A stretch of 64,000 bases of DNA from Bauldia litoralis (GCA_945882315.1 CAMCWB010000007.1:1-64000); one strand, 5' to 3'; positions 1 to 9,644 are shown, numbered from the stretch's first letter. Notes: generated by a model not told the origin, from the letters alone. Made by a program: numbers and translations.

Positions 1-2537
1 TCGGCGATGCCGGCGAGGACCTCGTCGCCGATCACCAGCAGGCGCGCCTCGGCGCTCGCATCGAAAGGGCCGCTCCATTCCTGGATGAAGCGGCCGAGCG
101 CATCATGGATGAGCGTGCCGCGGAGCGCGTAGTCCGGCGCCTGCCCGAGTCCATCGAGCGGCTCGAGGCTGAGCACATGGCGGGCATAGATCGCATAGGG
201 ATCGCGGATCAGCGTCTCGATCTCGGTGATCGACAAGCCCTTCGGCCGTGCGGCGACCGGCGGGCACGGCGCCGGGCGCGACACCGGGGCGACGACGTCC
301 TTGTCGACGGCATCGATGCGGCGGGCGAGATCGACATAGGCGGCGCCGCGCGCCGTGATCGCGCCCGTCCGCACTTCGCCGAGGAGCGCGGTGAGGCGCT
401 GCAGCCAGCGCGAGGCGACCGTCGGCGTGCCGCCGCGTTTCTCGGCGCGGGTGACGAGGACGCGCGGCGCGGCGAAGGCCTGCGCGAAATCATGCGCCGA
501 CTGGCCGATGCGGCGCTCGGGCGGCTCCAGCCCGATCTCGCCGCGCATCATACGCGACAGCCAGGGATCGGTGCGCGTTTCGGCCGGCCAGACACCTTCG
601 TCGAGCCCGCCGAGCACCAGGAAATCGACCGATTGCAGCCGCGCTTCGAGCGCTCCCCAGATATGGATGCGGGTCTCGGCGCCGACCGGCCGCGAGACGG
701 AAATTTCGGAGAGGAGGACGCGCAGAAGCGGCGGCGCTTCCGGCGGCGTGAAGGACAGTTTGCTGCCGTCCCCGATGAGCCCGTCGAGCAATGTCGCCAG
801 AGCCTCGCCGCCCGGACCGCGCCAGAGCAGGGCGTCGCTGCCGGCCTCGCAAGTGGCGGCCAGGCGAAGCGTGGCGAGAAGCGTCGCGGCAAAGTCCGTC
901 AGGGAAAGCTCGGCGGCACCGCGGCGGAGCAGAGCTTCGAGTGCCGCCATTCTTTCCGCCAGCGCCGCAGCCAGCGCGTCGGCCTCGTCCCACTCGCTTT
1001 CGAGAAGCCGCTTTCGCGCCCGGGAAACATGGCGGGCGTCGGGGGACGTCGCGGCGCGGCGGGCGGCGGCAAGCCCCGGCCGCAGCGCGGCGATGCCGCC
1101 ATGGACGCGATCGCCGCGAAGCAGCGCCAGCTCGAGGAGGCGCGCCGCGCGACGGCAGCGAACGCGCTCCATGCCGAAGGCGGCGAAGGGATGGTTGAGG
1201 AGCGCCAGCAGCGCGACCGGATCACACTCCGCCGCCGCCTCGACCAGTTGCATCGCGAAGATGCCCGGCGCCAGCCCGACGAGCGGCGCCCCGGCGGAAT
1301 CGTCGACGGCGAGATGCCAGCGGCCAAGCTCGACGGCGACGCGGCGAGCGAGCGAGCGATCCGGCGTGACCAGCGCCGCGACTGTGCCGGGCTTCTCCAC
1401 GGCTTCGCGGAAGGCGAGCGCGACGGCAAGCGCTTCCTCCTGCTCGTTGCGGGCCACGACGAGACCGACATCGGCGAAGCCGGCGTCGATGGCCGCTTCA
1501 TCATGGGCGCTTCTGAAGACGGCCCAGCTTTCGGTCGTCTCGGCCGGCCGCATGGCCTCCGAAAGAAGCTCGCTCCGCGCCGCGAGCGGCACGGACGCAG
1601 AGACGATCGCCTCGACCTCGTCGCGCGCGATTTCGAGCTTGGCGAGAAGCGTCTTCAGGCCGAATTGCGGATGGCCGTAGGATTTCGCTTTCTCATCCGT
1701 GATCGTCGCGAAAGCCGCATCGTCGAGCGTCATGTCGAGGCCGGGCAGCACGACGGCGCCGTTCGGCAGCCCCGCGATGGCGGCGAGCAGTTTTGCCGTG
1801 GCCGGAATGGATCCGGTCGAGCCGGCCGCGATGATCGGGCGGGTCGTCTGTGCCTGCTCGAGCCTATCCGCCTCGGCGCGGATGAGGTGATCGCGGCGCG
1901 ACGCCGGGTCGACGCGCTCCATGACTTGCAGGATCAGGGGCCAATGTTCCGAAACGATCTTCAGGAAATCGAGCGTGATCTGGAAATAGCCGGTGGCGTC
2001 GTCGGCACCGAGATTGCGCAGCGCATCGAAGCCGACCCCGGCGGTGGCGAGGTCGTCCATCAACTGCGCCAGGTCGCCGGCAAGGCGCGCCGCATCGGCG
2101 GCGGAGGACGGGATCAGCAGCGCCTCGCCGGCGCCGACCTTGAGGAGGTCGCGGCGGACCGTCCTGCCCCATTTGAGCGTCAGCTGCGTCAGCTGGAGAT
2201 GCCGCGACAAGGGCGAGATCGCCTCCTGCAGGACGAGGAGATCGGCGTTAGTTTCGGACGAGACGGCGAGAAGGTGATCCTCCTCGTCGACATCGCCGAT
2301 GGTGCGGATCGCCGGCAGGATCGTCGCACTTCCACCAAGGCGGGTGAGGAATATCTCGCGCAGGGCGCGGACGGCGCGCCGGGTCGGCAAGAGGATCGTG
2401 AGGTCGGCCAGCGCCAGCGGATCGCGGCGATCGAGCGCGACGAGGCTCCCGGACAGGGCGGCATCGGCCAGCGTCGGGAGAAACGGCGCGCCGGCCGGGA
2501 TGTTGAAGACGCGCGGGCGAGACCTCCCGGCGCTCAT
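1..2537 (-). CDS. addB: Double-strand break repair protein AddB, 3' end cut by window edge
   Basis: The frame stays open from an ATG at 2537 to the left edge (about 845 codons seen). The N-terminus reads MSAGRSRPRVFNIPAGAPF and is followed by LTILLPTRRAVRALRE; near the edge GTLIHDALGRF and ARLLVIGDEVL are visible. All are typical of alphaproteobacterial AddB. AddB pairs with AddA to resect double-strand breaks for RecA, as RecBCD does in enterics; it has a helicase-like N-terminal part and a C-terminal nuclease. The start lies 4 nt after the stop of the nucleotidyltransferase gene, so it is probably in that operon. addA would be expected just beyond the left edge. Confidence 0.9.
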   Translation of the reverse strand, partial: MSAGRSRPRVFNIPAGAPFLPTLADAALSGSLVALDRRDPLALADLTILLPTRRAVRALREIFLTRLGGSATILPAIRTIGDVDEEDHLLAVSSETNADLLVLQEAISPLSRHLQLTQLTLKWGRTVRRDLLKVGAGEALLIPSSAADAARLAGDLAQLMDDLATAGVGFDALRNLGADDATGYFQITLDFLKIVSEHWPLILQVMERVDPASRRDHLIRAEADRLEQAQTTRPIIAAGSTGSIPATAKLLAAIAGLPNGAVVLPGLDMTLDDAAFATITDEKAKSYGHPQFGLKTLLAKLEIARDEVEAIVSASVPLAARSELLSEAMRPAETTESWAVFRSAHDEAAIDAGFADVGLVVARNEQEEALAVALAFREAVEKPGTVAALVTPDRSLARRVAVELGRWHLAVDDSAGAPLVGLAPGIFAMQLVEAAAECDPVALLALLNHPFAAFGMERVRCRRAARLLELALLRGDRVHGGIAALRPGLAAARRAATSPDARHVSRARKRLLESEWDEADALAAALAERMAALEALLRRGAAELSLTDFAATLLATLRLAATCEAGSDALLWRGPGGEALATLLDGLIGDGSKLSFTPPEAPPLLRVLLSEISVSRPVGAETRIHIWGALEARLQSVDFLVLGGLDEGVWPAETRTDPWLSRMMRGEIGLEPPERRIGQSAHDFAQAFAAPRVLVTRAEKRGGTPTVASRWLQRLTALLGEVRTGAITARGAAYVDLARRIDAVDKDVVAPVSRPAPCPPVAARPKGLSITEIETLIRDPYAIYARHVLSLEPLDGLGQAPDYALRGTLIHDALGRFIQEWSGPFDASAEARLLVIGDEVLAGIA

Positions 2538-2541
2538 CGCA

Positions 2542-3276
2542 TCATGCGGCGCTGTCGGCGATCGACAATTCCGCTTCGCCGATCGTCTCCGGCGTGCCGA
2601 CATGGAGCCAGGTGCCGTCCATGCGGACACCGAAGAGGCGCTCGGCCTCGATCGCCTTGTCGAAGAGGCGGTTGAGCGAGAAGGCGCCCTCCGGACAATT
2701 CTCGAAGAGGCGCGGATGGAAGATGCCGGCACCGGCGTAGGCGAAGGGCGCGACCTCGCGCTCGGGTCGGCGCGACAGGCGGCCGGCCGGGTCCATCCGG
2801 AAATCGCCGCGGCCGTGATAGCCGACCGAGCGCACTGTCGAGGCGAGCAGCAAGAGCGCGTCCATCCGGTCGCCGTTCCAGGCGCCGGCCAGCCAATCGA
2901 GATTGGGACGCGGCCCCTCCATCCAGAAGGAATCGGAATTGATCACGTAGAAGGGCTCGCCCCGGAAATGCGGCAGCGCCTTGGCGACGCCGCCGCCGGT
3001 GTCGAGGAGCCCGTCGCGCTCGTCGGAGATGACGACTGCCGGATGCGGCCGGCGGCTGACATGGGCTTTCAGGAGGTCCGGCAAATAGTGGATGTTAACC
3101 ACCACCGTTTCGACGCCGGCGCGCTCGAGGCGGTCTAGGCCGTAATCGATCAGCGCGCGGCCGTTGACCTCGACGAGTGGCTTCGGGACCGTGGCCGTGA
3201 TCGGCCGCATGCGCTTGCCGATACCCGCGGCAAGGATCATCGCCCTTTGCGGGCGGATCGGGACCGGTGAACTCAT
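2542..3276 (-). CDS. murU: Nucleotidyltransferase, MurU-like (N-acetylmuramate 1-phosphate uridylyltransferase)
   Basis: 244 aa of the sugar-phosphate nucleotidyltransferase family. The N-terminal signature AMILAAGIGKRMRPIT and PKPLVEVNGRALIDY form the nucleotide-binding loop and the Lys of the active site. VINSDSFW matches the metal-binding Asp region. MurU makes UDP-MurNAc from MurNAc-1-phosphate in the cell-wall recycling bypass, using the product of the AmgK kinase. Here the AmgK-like domain is encoded immediately upstream (18 nt gap), which supports this substrate over other sugar phosphates. The assignment is by family and neighbourhood. Confidence 0.85.
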   Translation of the reverse strand: MSSPVPIRPQRAMILAAGIGKRMRPITATVPKPLVEVNGRALIDYGLDRLERAGVETVVVNIHYLPDLLKAHVSRRPHPAVVISDERDGLLDTGGGVAKALPHFRGEPFYVINSDSFWMEGPRPNLDWLAGAWNGDRMDALLLLASTVRSVGYHGRGDFRMDPAGRLSRRPEREVAPFAYAGAGIFHPRLFENCPEGAFSLNRLFDKAIEAERLFGVRMDGTWLHVGTPETIGEAELSIADSAA

Positions 3277-3294
3277 TCGCTTATTCCGGACGGT

Positions 3295-4764
3295 CTAAGG
3301 GAAGCGGTGCTTCTCATACCAGACCGCAAGCTCCGACAAAACCGGATCGGCCAGGCAGCGTGCGAGATAATCGCGCAGCCTGGGGATATGGCGCAGATAG
3401 GCCGGGCGGCCGTCGCGATCAGAAAGGCGTGCGAAAACGCCGAGAACCTTGGTGGCGCGCTGGGCCGCGAGGATCACATAGGCCTCGCGGAAACGGGCCG
3501 CGTCGAAGCCCGGATCGTCCCGCCTGCGGACTGCGACATAATGGGCGAGGAGATCGGCTTCGAGCCCCGGCGAAACCGTGACGCGGGCGTCCTCGGCAAG
3601 CGAGGCGACATCATAGGCGGCCGGGCCGATCAGCGTATCCTGGAAATCGAGGAGACCGACGCGCTGAAGGCCGCTCCGCTCCGGCAGCCAGAGGAGGTTG
3701 GGGGAGTGGACGTCGAGGAGGACCCAGCTCTTCTCGGCCTGCTCCAGGCGCGCCAGGAGCGGCGCCCAGGCCGCATCGAAGCTGCGACGCTCGTCTTCCG
3801 TCGCGGGCCGCTGCCGGATATGCGGGATGTACCAATCCGTGAAGAGCGCCAGCTCGGCGGCGAGCGCTTCCGTGCGGTAGGGCTGCAGGACGTGGACCGT
3901 GCCGTCCGGCAGCTTCAGTTCGGTTGCCCGCGGGCGGGCATGAATCGCAGCCAGCACCTCGATCGCCGCCCGATAACGCCCGGCGATCGGCGCATCGTCG
4001 GCGACGACGCCCTCCGCGCCGAGATCCTCCATGAGCAGGAAGCCGCGGCCGATATCGGCGGCATGGATCGCCGGGGCCGAGAGGCCGGCATCGCGGAGCG
4101 CGTTGCCGACGGCGATGAAGGGGCGGACATCGGCGGCGCGGTAGGCGGTGCGCTTGTCGCCGCTGTCGGGCGCCTGCGGACGCGGCGGCCAATCCATCAG
4201 GACCCGATCGCCGCCGCCGCTGCGGACGCGCTCATAGGCGCGCGTCGAGGCGTCGCTCTGGAGATGCCGCCGCTCCGCTCCGATCAGTCCGGCCGCGTCG
4301 AGGAAGGCGCGGATGTCGCGGCTGCGGTGGAAGCGCTCGACGAGGCGTCCGGCGCCGCCGACCGTCACCGTGCGGCCATCGCCGGCAATCTCGAAGGTCA
4401 GGTCGAGCCGTGCCGCCGGCAGGCGGGCACCGGCGCGATCCGGCCATTCGACGAGGACGATGCCGGTGTCGAGCGCGTCATCGAGGCCGATCTCGTCGAG
4501 CTCGTCCTCCGACGACAGACGATAGAGGTCGAAATGCGCGATCGGCGCGCGACCGCCCTCATAGGTCTGGACCAGCGTGAAGGTCGGGCTCGGCACCTCG
4601 ACATCGGGATCGTCGAGGAAGGCCCGGATCAGGGCGCGGGCGAAGCTCGTCTTGCCGGCGCCGAGATCGCCGGACAGCGCCACGAGATCGCCGCGGCCGA
4701 GAATGAGCGCGACATCCTCGGCAAGGCGCTCGGTCGCGGCGATGTCGGGCAAGTCGATGAGCAT
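3295..4764 (-). CDS. TsaE ATPase fused to AmgK-like aminoglycoside/sugar kinase
   Basis: 489 aa with two domains. Residues 1 to about 150 are TsaE: Walker A GDLGAGKTS at 32-40, SPTFTLVQTY, and HFDLYRL. TsaE energises TsaBCD in making the t6A37 base of ANN-reading tRNAs. From about residue 160 the protein is an APH-fold kinase with LLMEDLG, DVHSPNLLW (catalytic loop Asp and Asn) and LLDFQDT (metal-binding Asp), resembling AmgK, which phosphorylates MurNAc at C1. The two halves have no obvious biochemical link; similar fusions are known from related alphaproteobacteria. The MurU-like gene follows, and tsaB is elsewhere in this window (39.5-40.2 kb). No frameshift or internal stop separates the halves. 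Confidence 0.88.
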   Translation of the reverse strand: MLIDLPDIAATERLAEDVALILGRGDLVALSGDLGAGKTSFARALIRAFLDDPDVEVPSPTFTLVQTYEGGRAPIAHFDLYRLSSEDELDEIGLDDALDTGIVLVEWPDRAGARLPAARLDLTFEIAGDGRTVTVGGAGRLVERFHRSRDIRAFLDAAGLIGAERRHLQSDASTRAYERVRSGGGDRVLMDWPPRPQAPDSGDKRTAYRAADVRPFIAVGNALRDAGLSAPAIHAADIGRGFLLMEDLGAEGVVADDAPIAGRYRAAIEVLAAIHARPRATELKLPDGTVHVLQPYRTEALAAELALFTDWYIPHIRQRPATEDERRSFDAAWAPLLARLEQAEKSWVLLDVHSPNLLWLPERSGLQRVGLLDFQDTLIGPAAYDVASLAEDARVTVSPGLEADLLAHYVAVRRRDDPGFDAARFREAYVILAAQRATKVLGVFARLSDRDGRPAYLRHIPRLRDYLARCLADPVLSELAVWYEKHRFP

Positions 4765-4807
4765 GTCGGCGTCGTCTCCGGCCGCGCGTCCCGGCGGGCG
4801 GGACGGC

Positions 4808-7294
4808 CTATTCGGCCGCGGCGGCGTCGATTCGCGGCCGGGCCGGAAATCGGCAGGTAACGGTCACACCGCGGCCTTCGTCGGACTGGATATCGACGGT
4901 TCCGCCATGAAGCGCAACGAAACTTTTGACGATCGACAGGCCGAGGCCGGCGCCGCCGCGGCGCTCGCCGCTCGCCCGGCTGGCGAAGCGCTCGAAGACC
5001 AAGCCTAGGAAATCGCGGGAAATGCCGGGGCCATCATCGGCGACCGTGAACTCGACCGTATCGCCGGCGCGCCGCGCCGAGACCGAGACGGTGCCGTTCT
5101 GCGGCGAGAAGGCGACGGCATTGGCGAGGAGATTGAAGAGGACCTGACGGATGCGTTTGCCGTCGGCGACGAAGCCGCCGATGCCCGGCGGAATATCCGT
5201 CTCCAGCCGGATATGGGCTTCGACGATGCGATCCTGCAGCCCCTCGACCGCGGCGCCGACGGTGCCGGCGATATCGACCTCGGTGAGGTCGAGCTCCATG
5301 ATGCCGGCATCGATCGTGGCGAGATCGAGGATGTCGTTGACGATGGCGAGAAGGGCGCCGCTAGAGGACAGGATGTAGCCGGTATATTCGTGCTGCTTGG
5401 CGTTCAGCGGGCCAACGCGGGAATCGGCGAGGAGCTGGGCGAAGCCGATGATGTTGGTGAGCGGCGAGCGCAATTCGTAAGAGACATGCTGGATGAAGGC
5501 GTTCTTCAGCGTGTCGGCGGCTTCCAGCGCCTCGTTCCGGTCGACGAGGGCGCGCGCCACATTGGCCGTGTCGGTGACGTCGACGAAGGTGACCATCGTC
5601 TGGCCGTCGGGCAGCGGGATGGCGGCATAGTCGACGACGCTGCCGCTGTTCCGTTCCATGCGGCCCTTCATGCCGGCGCGATTCTCGTCGAGGCCGGCGA
5701 CGCTGGCGGTGAATTTCGCCCAGATCGCCTCGTCGTCGCCGGGACGCTTGCAGGCCACGACGATCTCGGCGATGTGCGGCCGGCCGGCCAGCAACTCCGG
5801 CGAAAGCTGCCAGATGCGGGCAAAGGCCGGATTGTTGAGGCGCAGGCGGCCGTCGGAGCCGAACACGGCGACCCCCTCGGCGAGGTGGTCGAGCGTCTCG
5901 CCCTGGACGTTCATCAGCGAATTGTAGCGGCTCTCGAGATCGAGCCGCTCGGTGACGTTCTCGTAGATCCAGGTCATGCCGCCCTGCGGATTGGGATTGG
6001 CGATGACGCGGAGCGTCTTGCCGTCCGGCAGGTGCCACCAGCGTTCGCTGGCTTCGAGCGAACGATAGGCGGTGAGGAGTTCGGCGCGCCAGGTGCGGAA
6101 GTCGGCCTGCTCGGGAATCTTGCGGCCGGCGCGCAGGCGGTCGAGGACGGCATTCTCTTCCGGCCGCGTCTCGAGATAGGCGGAGTCGAGATCGAAGAGC
6201 GCGCGATAGGCGGCGTTGTAGGAGACGAGGCGCCGGTCGGTATCGAAGATGGCGACGGCGGTGGCGAGCTGGTCGAGGGTACGGGCGTTGAATTCGATCT
6301 CGCGGCGAAATGCGGCTTCGGCATGCTCGATCGCGGTCATGTCGACGGCCATGCCGGCGCTGCCCGAGGAGACGGCAATGTCGGTGACGTCGAAGACGCA
6401 GCGATTGCCGGCGACGATGGCAGGCAGGCGGCTGGCGAAGACAGTGTTGGCCATGTGCGCGGTGGCGATCGACTGCCGCACGCCGCTGTCGAGGAGCTCG
6501 GCGCCGCGTTCGACGGCATCGGCCTCGTTGGCGGCGTCGACCGCCGCGGCGTAGGCGCGGTTGACCCAGACCAGGCGATTGCTCACGCCGCGCAGCCAGA
6601 CCGGCATCGTCACCGCGGTAAGCAGGGCCCGCAAGGCTTCGACCTCGGCGGCGAGGAGCTGGTAGCGCGCCTCGACCTCGGCACGGGCGAGGCGATCACC
6701 GGTGAGATCGCGGAAGCGAACCAGCGCCAGCCCGCCGACGGTGCGGCCGGCGGCCTCGATAAGGCGCCCCGGCGCGGTGGCAAGCGTCAGCACGAAAGCC
6801 TCGCCGCGCTCGCGGAGCCGGGCTAGCGCCCGGTCGAGCCGGCCCGCCGATTCCGGCTGGAGCCAGGTGCCGAAGGCGAGGAAGGCGGCGCGATCGCCGG
6901 GCACGCCGGCCTGCGCGGACAGCTTGCCGCCGACCAGCGGCGCCTCGCCCGGCGCGCTCCAGGCGACGAGACGCTGGTCGTCGCCGGCAACCAGGGCCTC
7001 GGCACGATCGGCCGCGGCCTTGAGGTCGGCCAGTTCGAGCCGCAGCGCGGCGTTTTCGGCCTCGGTCCGCTCGCGCGACCGCATCATGGTGATGACGGCC
7101 CAGACCGCGAAGGCGGTGATGCCGATCAGCGCCGCCAGGAACATGACCTGGCCGGCCGCCAGCGTCATGCCGAGGATATGGATGTTGCCGTCGGCCTGCG
7201 CCAGGGCCGGGCCCGAAGAGGCGCACAGAGACAATCCGGCCGGCAGCGACGCTGCCCCGATCGCTGTCAGAATCCCGCCTTGCGCCCGCATCAT
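4808..7294 (-). CDS. divL: DivL-like PAS sensor kinase with Tyr in place of the phospho-His
   Basis: 828 aa from an ATG preceded by GGAAG; a GTG at 7363 would give 851 aa. A short N-terminal hydrophobic stretch and a transmembrane segment (about residues 45-70) are followed by a large PAS-rich region. The dimerisation helix reads FIQHVSYELRSPLTNIIG, so the normal His is Tyr606 (codon 5477-5479, TAC). The ATPase domain is intact: NLLANA (N box), DDGPGI (G1), GAGLGLSIV (G2). Caulobacter DivL has the same His-to-Tyr change and acts in the CckA-CtrA cell-cycle pathway by protein contact, not phosphotransfer. I infer the same role. It lies between ahcY and tsaE. Confidence 0.85.
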   Translation of the reverse strand: MMRAQGGILTAIGAASLPAGLSLCASSGPALAQADGNIHILGMTLAAGQVMFLAALIGITAFAVWAVITMMRSRERTEAENAALRLELADLKAAADRAEALVAGDDQRLVAWSAPGEAPLVGGKLSAQAGVPGDRAAFLAFGTWLQPESAGRLDRALARLRERGEAFVLTLATAPGRLIEAAGRTVGGLALVRFRDLTGDRLARAEVEARYQLLAAEVEALRALLTAVTMPVWLRGVSNRLVWVNRAYAAAVDAANEADAVERGAELLDSGVRQSIATAHMANTVFASRLPAIVAGNRCVFDVTDIAVSSGSAGMAVDMTAIEHAEAAFRREIEFNARTLDQLATAVAIFDTDRRLVSYNAAYRALFDLDSAYLETRPEENAVLDRLRAGRKIPEQADFRTWRAELLTAYRSLEASERWWHLPDGKTLRVIANPNPQGGMTWIYENVTERLDLESRYNSLMNVQGETLDHLAEGVAVFGSDGRLRLNNPAFARIWQLSPELLAGRPHIAEIVVACKRPGDDEAIWAKFTASVAGLDENRAGMKGRMERNSGSVVDYAAIPLPDGQTMVTFVDVTDTANVARALVDRNEALEAADTLKNAFIQHVSYELRSPLTNIIGFAQLLADSRVGPLNAKQHEYTGYILSSSGALLAIVNDILDLATIDAGIMELDLTEVDIAGTVGAAVEGLQDRIVEAHIRLETDIPPGIGGFVADGKRIRQVLFNLLANAVAFSPQNGTVSVSARRAGDTVEFTVADDGPGISRDFLGLVFERFASRASGERRGGAGLGLSIVKSFVALHGGTVDIQSDEGRGVTVTCRFPARPRIDAAAAE

Positions 7295-7443
7295 CCAGGC
7301 ATCTTCCGCCGCCACATCGTGGGATGCCGGCGAGCGGTCCGTGCCTCCCGGACCAATCGCCACCCCACCCGAATCACTTCAATGTAACGGTTCGGGGACT
7401 CGCCGTGAATCCGCCTCCTCGCGAAAAGCGACGGGGGGCGAAA

Positions 7444-8844
7444 TCAGTAGCGATACTCGTTGGTCTTGTAGGGGCCGGCCTGTGGGATGCCGATATAGGC
7501 GGACTGCTTGTCGCTGAGCTCGGTGAGCTTGACGCCGATCTTGCTGAGATGCAGGCGGGCGACCTTCTCGTCGAGTTCCTTCGGCAGCGTATAGACCTTC
7601 TTCTCGAACTTCTCCGGCTCGGTGAAGAGCGCGATCTGGGCGAGCGTCTGGTTGGTGAAGGAGGCCGACATGACGAAGCTCGGATGGCCGGTGGCGTTGC
7701 CGAGATTGACCAGGCGGCCCTGCGACAGAAGGATAATGCGCTTGCCATCGGCGAACTCGATCTCGTCGACCTGCGGCTTGACGTTGTCCCATTTTAGGTT
7801 CTTCAGCGCGCCGACCTGAATCTCGGAATCGAAATGGCCGATATTGCAGACGATGGCGCGGTGCTTCATCGACCGCATATGCTCGATGGTGATGACGTCG
7901 ACATTGCCGGTGGCGGTGACGAAGATGTCGGCGCGCGAAGCGGCATCGTCCATCGTCGTGACCTCATAGCCCTCCATCGCCGCCTGCAGGGCGCAGATCG
8001 GGTCGATTTCGGAGACCATGACGCGGCAGCCGGCATTGCGAAGGCTGGCGGCCGAACCCTTGCCGACATCGCCGAAGCCGGCGACCATCGCCGTCTTGCC
8101 GGCCATCATCACGTCGGTGCCGCGGCGGATGCCGTCGACCAGCGATTCGCGGCAGCCATAGAGATTGTCGAATTTCGACTTGGTGACGGAGTCGTTGACG
8201 TTGATCGCCGGGAAGAGGAGCCGGCCTTCCTTGGCCATCTGGTAGAGGCGCTTGACGCCCGTCGTGGTCTCTTCGGTAACGCCGCGGATTTCCTTGGCAA
8301 CCTTGGTGTACCAGCCCGGCGACTTCTTCAGGCGCGCGGCGATCGAGGCGAAGAGGACTTCCTCCTCCTCATTGGTCGGGCGGGCCAGCACGGAGGCGTT
8401 GCTCTCGGCCTGCATGCCGAGATGCAGGAGGAGCGTGGCGTCGCCACCATCGTCGAGGATCATGTTGGGGGCGCCGCCATCGGCCCATTCGAAGATGCGG
8501 TGGGTGTAATCCCAATATTCCTCGAGCGTCTCGCCCTTGACGGCGAAGACCGGCGTGCCGGTGGCGGCGATCGCCGCGGCGGCATGGTCCTGGGTCGAGT
8601 AGATGTTGCAGGAGGCCCAGCGGATGTCGGCGCCGAGCGCCTGCAGCGTCTCGATGAGCACGCCCGTCTGGATGGTCATATGGAGCGAGCCGGCGATGCG
8701 GGCGCCGCGCAGCGGCTGTCCCGGCCCGTATTCCTCGCGGGTCGCCATAAGGCCCGGCATCTCGGTCTCGGCGATGGAGAGTTCCTTACGGCCCCACTCG
8801 GCGAGCGCGATATCCTTGACCACGTAATCGGTAAATTCGGGCAT
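7444..8844 (-). CDS. ahcY: Adenosylhomocysteinase (SAH hydrolase)
   Basis: 466 aa from the ATG of [18 protein letters not shown]; this start has a strong GGAGGAG ribosome site, whereas the frame extends 23 codons further without one. The enzyme splits S-adenosylhomocysteine to adenosine and homocysteine, recycling the product of SAM-dependent methylation. Visible marks are GSLHMTIQT, the [13 protein letters not shown] active-site segment, the NAD-binding [16 protein letters not shown], and the C-terminal PFKP-like tail ending in YKTNEYRY. A palindromic operator lies about 75 nt upstream, suggesting SAH-responsive control. metK, the SAM-forming partner, is at 30.7 kb. Confidence 0.97.
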   Translation of the reverse strand: MPEFTDYVVKDIALAEWGRKELSIAETEMPGLMATREEYGPGQPLRGARIAGSLHMTIQTGVLIETLQALGADIRWASCNIYSTQDHAAAAIAATGTPVFAVKGETLEEYWDYTHRIFEWADGGAPNMILDDGGDATLLLHLGMQAESNASVLARPTNEEEEVLFASIAARLKKSPGWYTKVAKEIRGVTEETTTGVKRLYQMAKEGRLLFPAINVNDSVTKSKFDNLYGCRESLVDGIRRGTDVMMAGKTAMVAGFGDVGKGSAASLRNAGCRVMVSEIDPICALQAAMEGYEVTTMDDAASRADIFVTATGNVDVITIEHMRSMKHRAIVCNIGHFDSEIQVGALKNLKWDNVKPQVDEIEFADGKRIILLSQGRLVNLGNATGHPSFVMSASFTNQTLAQIALFTEPEKFEKKVYTLPKELDEKVARLHLSKIGVKLTELSDKQSAYIGIPQAGPYKTNEYRY

Positions 8845-8917
8845 GAAAACTCCTCCGTCGCCTTGAGGCGGATTGTTGCGGCGGACACTAATGGCTAATA
8901 CGGCGAGAGGCAATAAG

Positions 8918-8939
8918 GATATAAAGATTTCTTTATATC
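8918..8939. promoter_or_regulatory. Palindromic operator upstream of ahcY (SahR-like candidate)
   Basis: Perfect inverted repeat with arms GATATAAAGA (8918-8927) and TCTTTATATC (8930-8939) around TT. It is strikingly AT-rich for this genome and sits in the 108-bp gap between ptsH and ahcY. ArsR-family regulators of the SahR type control SAM/SAH recycling genes in proteobacteria, and the location fits. The regulator gene is not in the window, so its identity is inferred. Confidence 0.6.
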
Positions 8940-8952
8940 GTCTCGCAGGCCC

Positions 8953-9246
8953 TTATTCTTCCTCGCCGAAGCGGTTGCCGACTAGCGCGGCCAGCGCATC
9001 GACGGCCTCCTCCGCCTGGGCGCCGTCCGCGGTCACGCGGATCGAGGAGCCGATACCGGCGGCCAGCATCATGAGGCCCATGATCGAGGTGGCGTCGACC
9101 GTCGTCTGGTCACGCGACACGGTGATCGTCGCCTCGAAGGTCTCGGCAAGCTGGACGAAGCGGGCGGCTGCCCGGGCATGAAGGCCGCGCGTGTTGACGA
9201 TGGGAAGGTCCCGGCAAACCGTGGTTTTCGAGCCGTCCGACGTCAT
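8953..9246 (-). CDS. ptsH: HPr phosphocarrier protein
   Basis: 97 aa. NTRGLHARAAARFV holds the phospho-accepting His, and TSIMGLMMLAA holds the serine target of HPr kinase. No sugar permease genes are nearby. With the adjacent EIIA-Man-like protein and HprK this forms the regulatory (non-transporting) PTS of alphaproteobacteria, fed by EI-Ntr (PtsP), which is not in the window. The start overlaps the stop of the EIIA gene by 4 nt, so the two are translationally coupled. Confidence 0.95.
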   Translation of the reverse strand: MTSDGSKTTVCRDLPIVNTRGLHARAAARFVQLAETFEATITVSRDQTTVDATSIMGLMMLAAGIGSSIRVTADGAQAEEAVDALAALVGNRFGEEE

Positions 9247-9644
9247 TTGCCGTTCAGCACATGGCTGGCGACATTGATGTATTTGCGGCCGGCCTCCTGT
9301 GCGTCGGCGACGGCGGCCTCGAGGGGCTTGTCGTCGCGGATGCTGGCGAGCTTGATCAGCATCGGCAGGTTGACCCCGGCGACCACCTCGACCTTGCCGG
9401 CGTCCATCACGGAAATGGCGAGATTCGAAGGGGTTCCGCCGAACATGTCGGTGAGGAGAATGACGCCGGAGCCGTCATCGGCCTTCTGAACGGCATCGAC
9501 GATGTCCTGACGCCGACGCTCGACATTATCGTCGGGACCGATGGAAACGGTCTCGATCTGGGTCTGGGGGCCGACCACATGTTCGAGCGCGGCCCGGAAC
9601 TCCACGGCGAGCCTGCCATGGGTGACGAGTACTAGTCCGATCAT
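9243..9644 (-). CDS. PTS EIIA component, mannose family
   Basis: 133 aa from the ATG of MIGLVLVTHGRLAVEF, preceded by GAGGAAG; the open frame continues 19 codons further upstream without support. The His in VTHGRL is the expected phosphorylation site, and LLTDMFGGTPSN is the family signature. No IIB, IIC or IID partner is present, so it probably accepts phosphate from HPr as a regulatory sink, as EIIA-Man homologues do in other alphaproteobacteria. Which process it controls cannot be read from the sequence. Confidence 0.93.
   Translation of the reverse strand: MIGLVLVTHGRLAVEFRAALEHVVGPQTQIETVSIGPDDNVERRRQDIVDAVQKADDGSGVILLTDMFGGTPSNLAISVMDAGKVEVVAGVNLPMLIKLASIRDDKPLEAAVADAQEAGRKYINVASHVLNGK

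Noticed and set aside
105-2675. 856-codon open frame on the plus strand
   Set aside because: It is the antisense of addB; its Arg/Gly-rich composition and lack of any family motif mark it as a GC-rich shadow frame.
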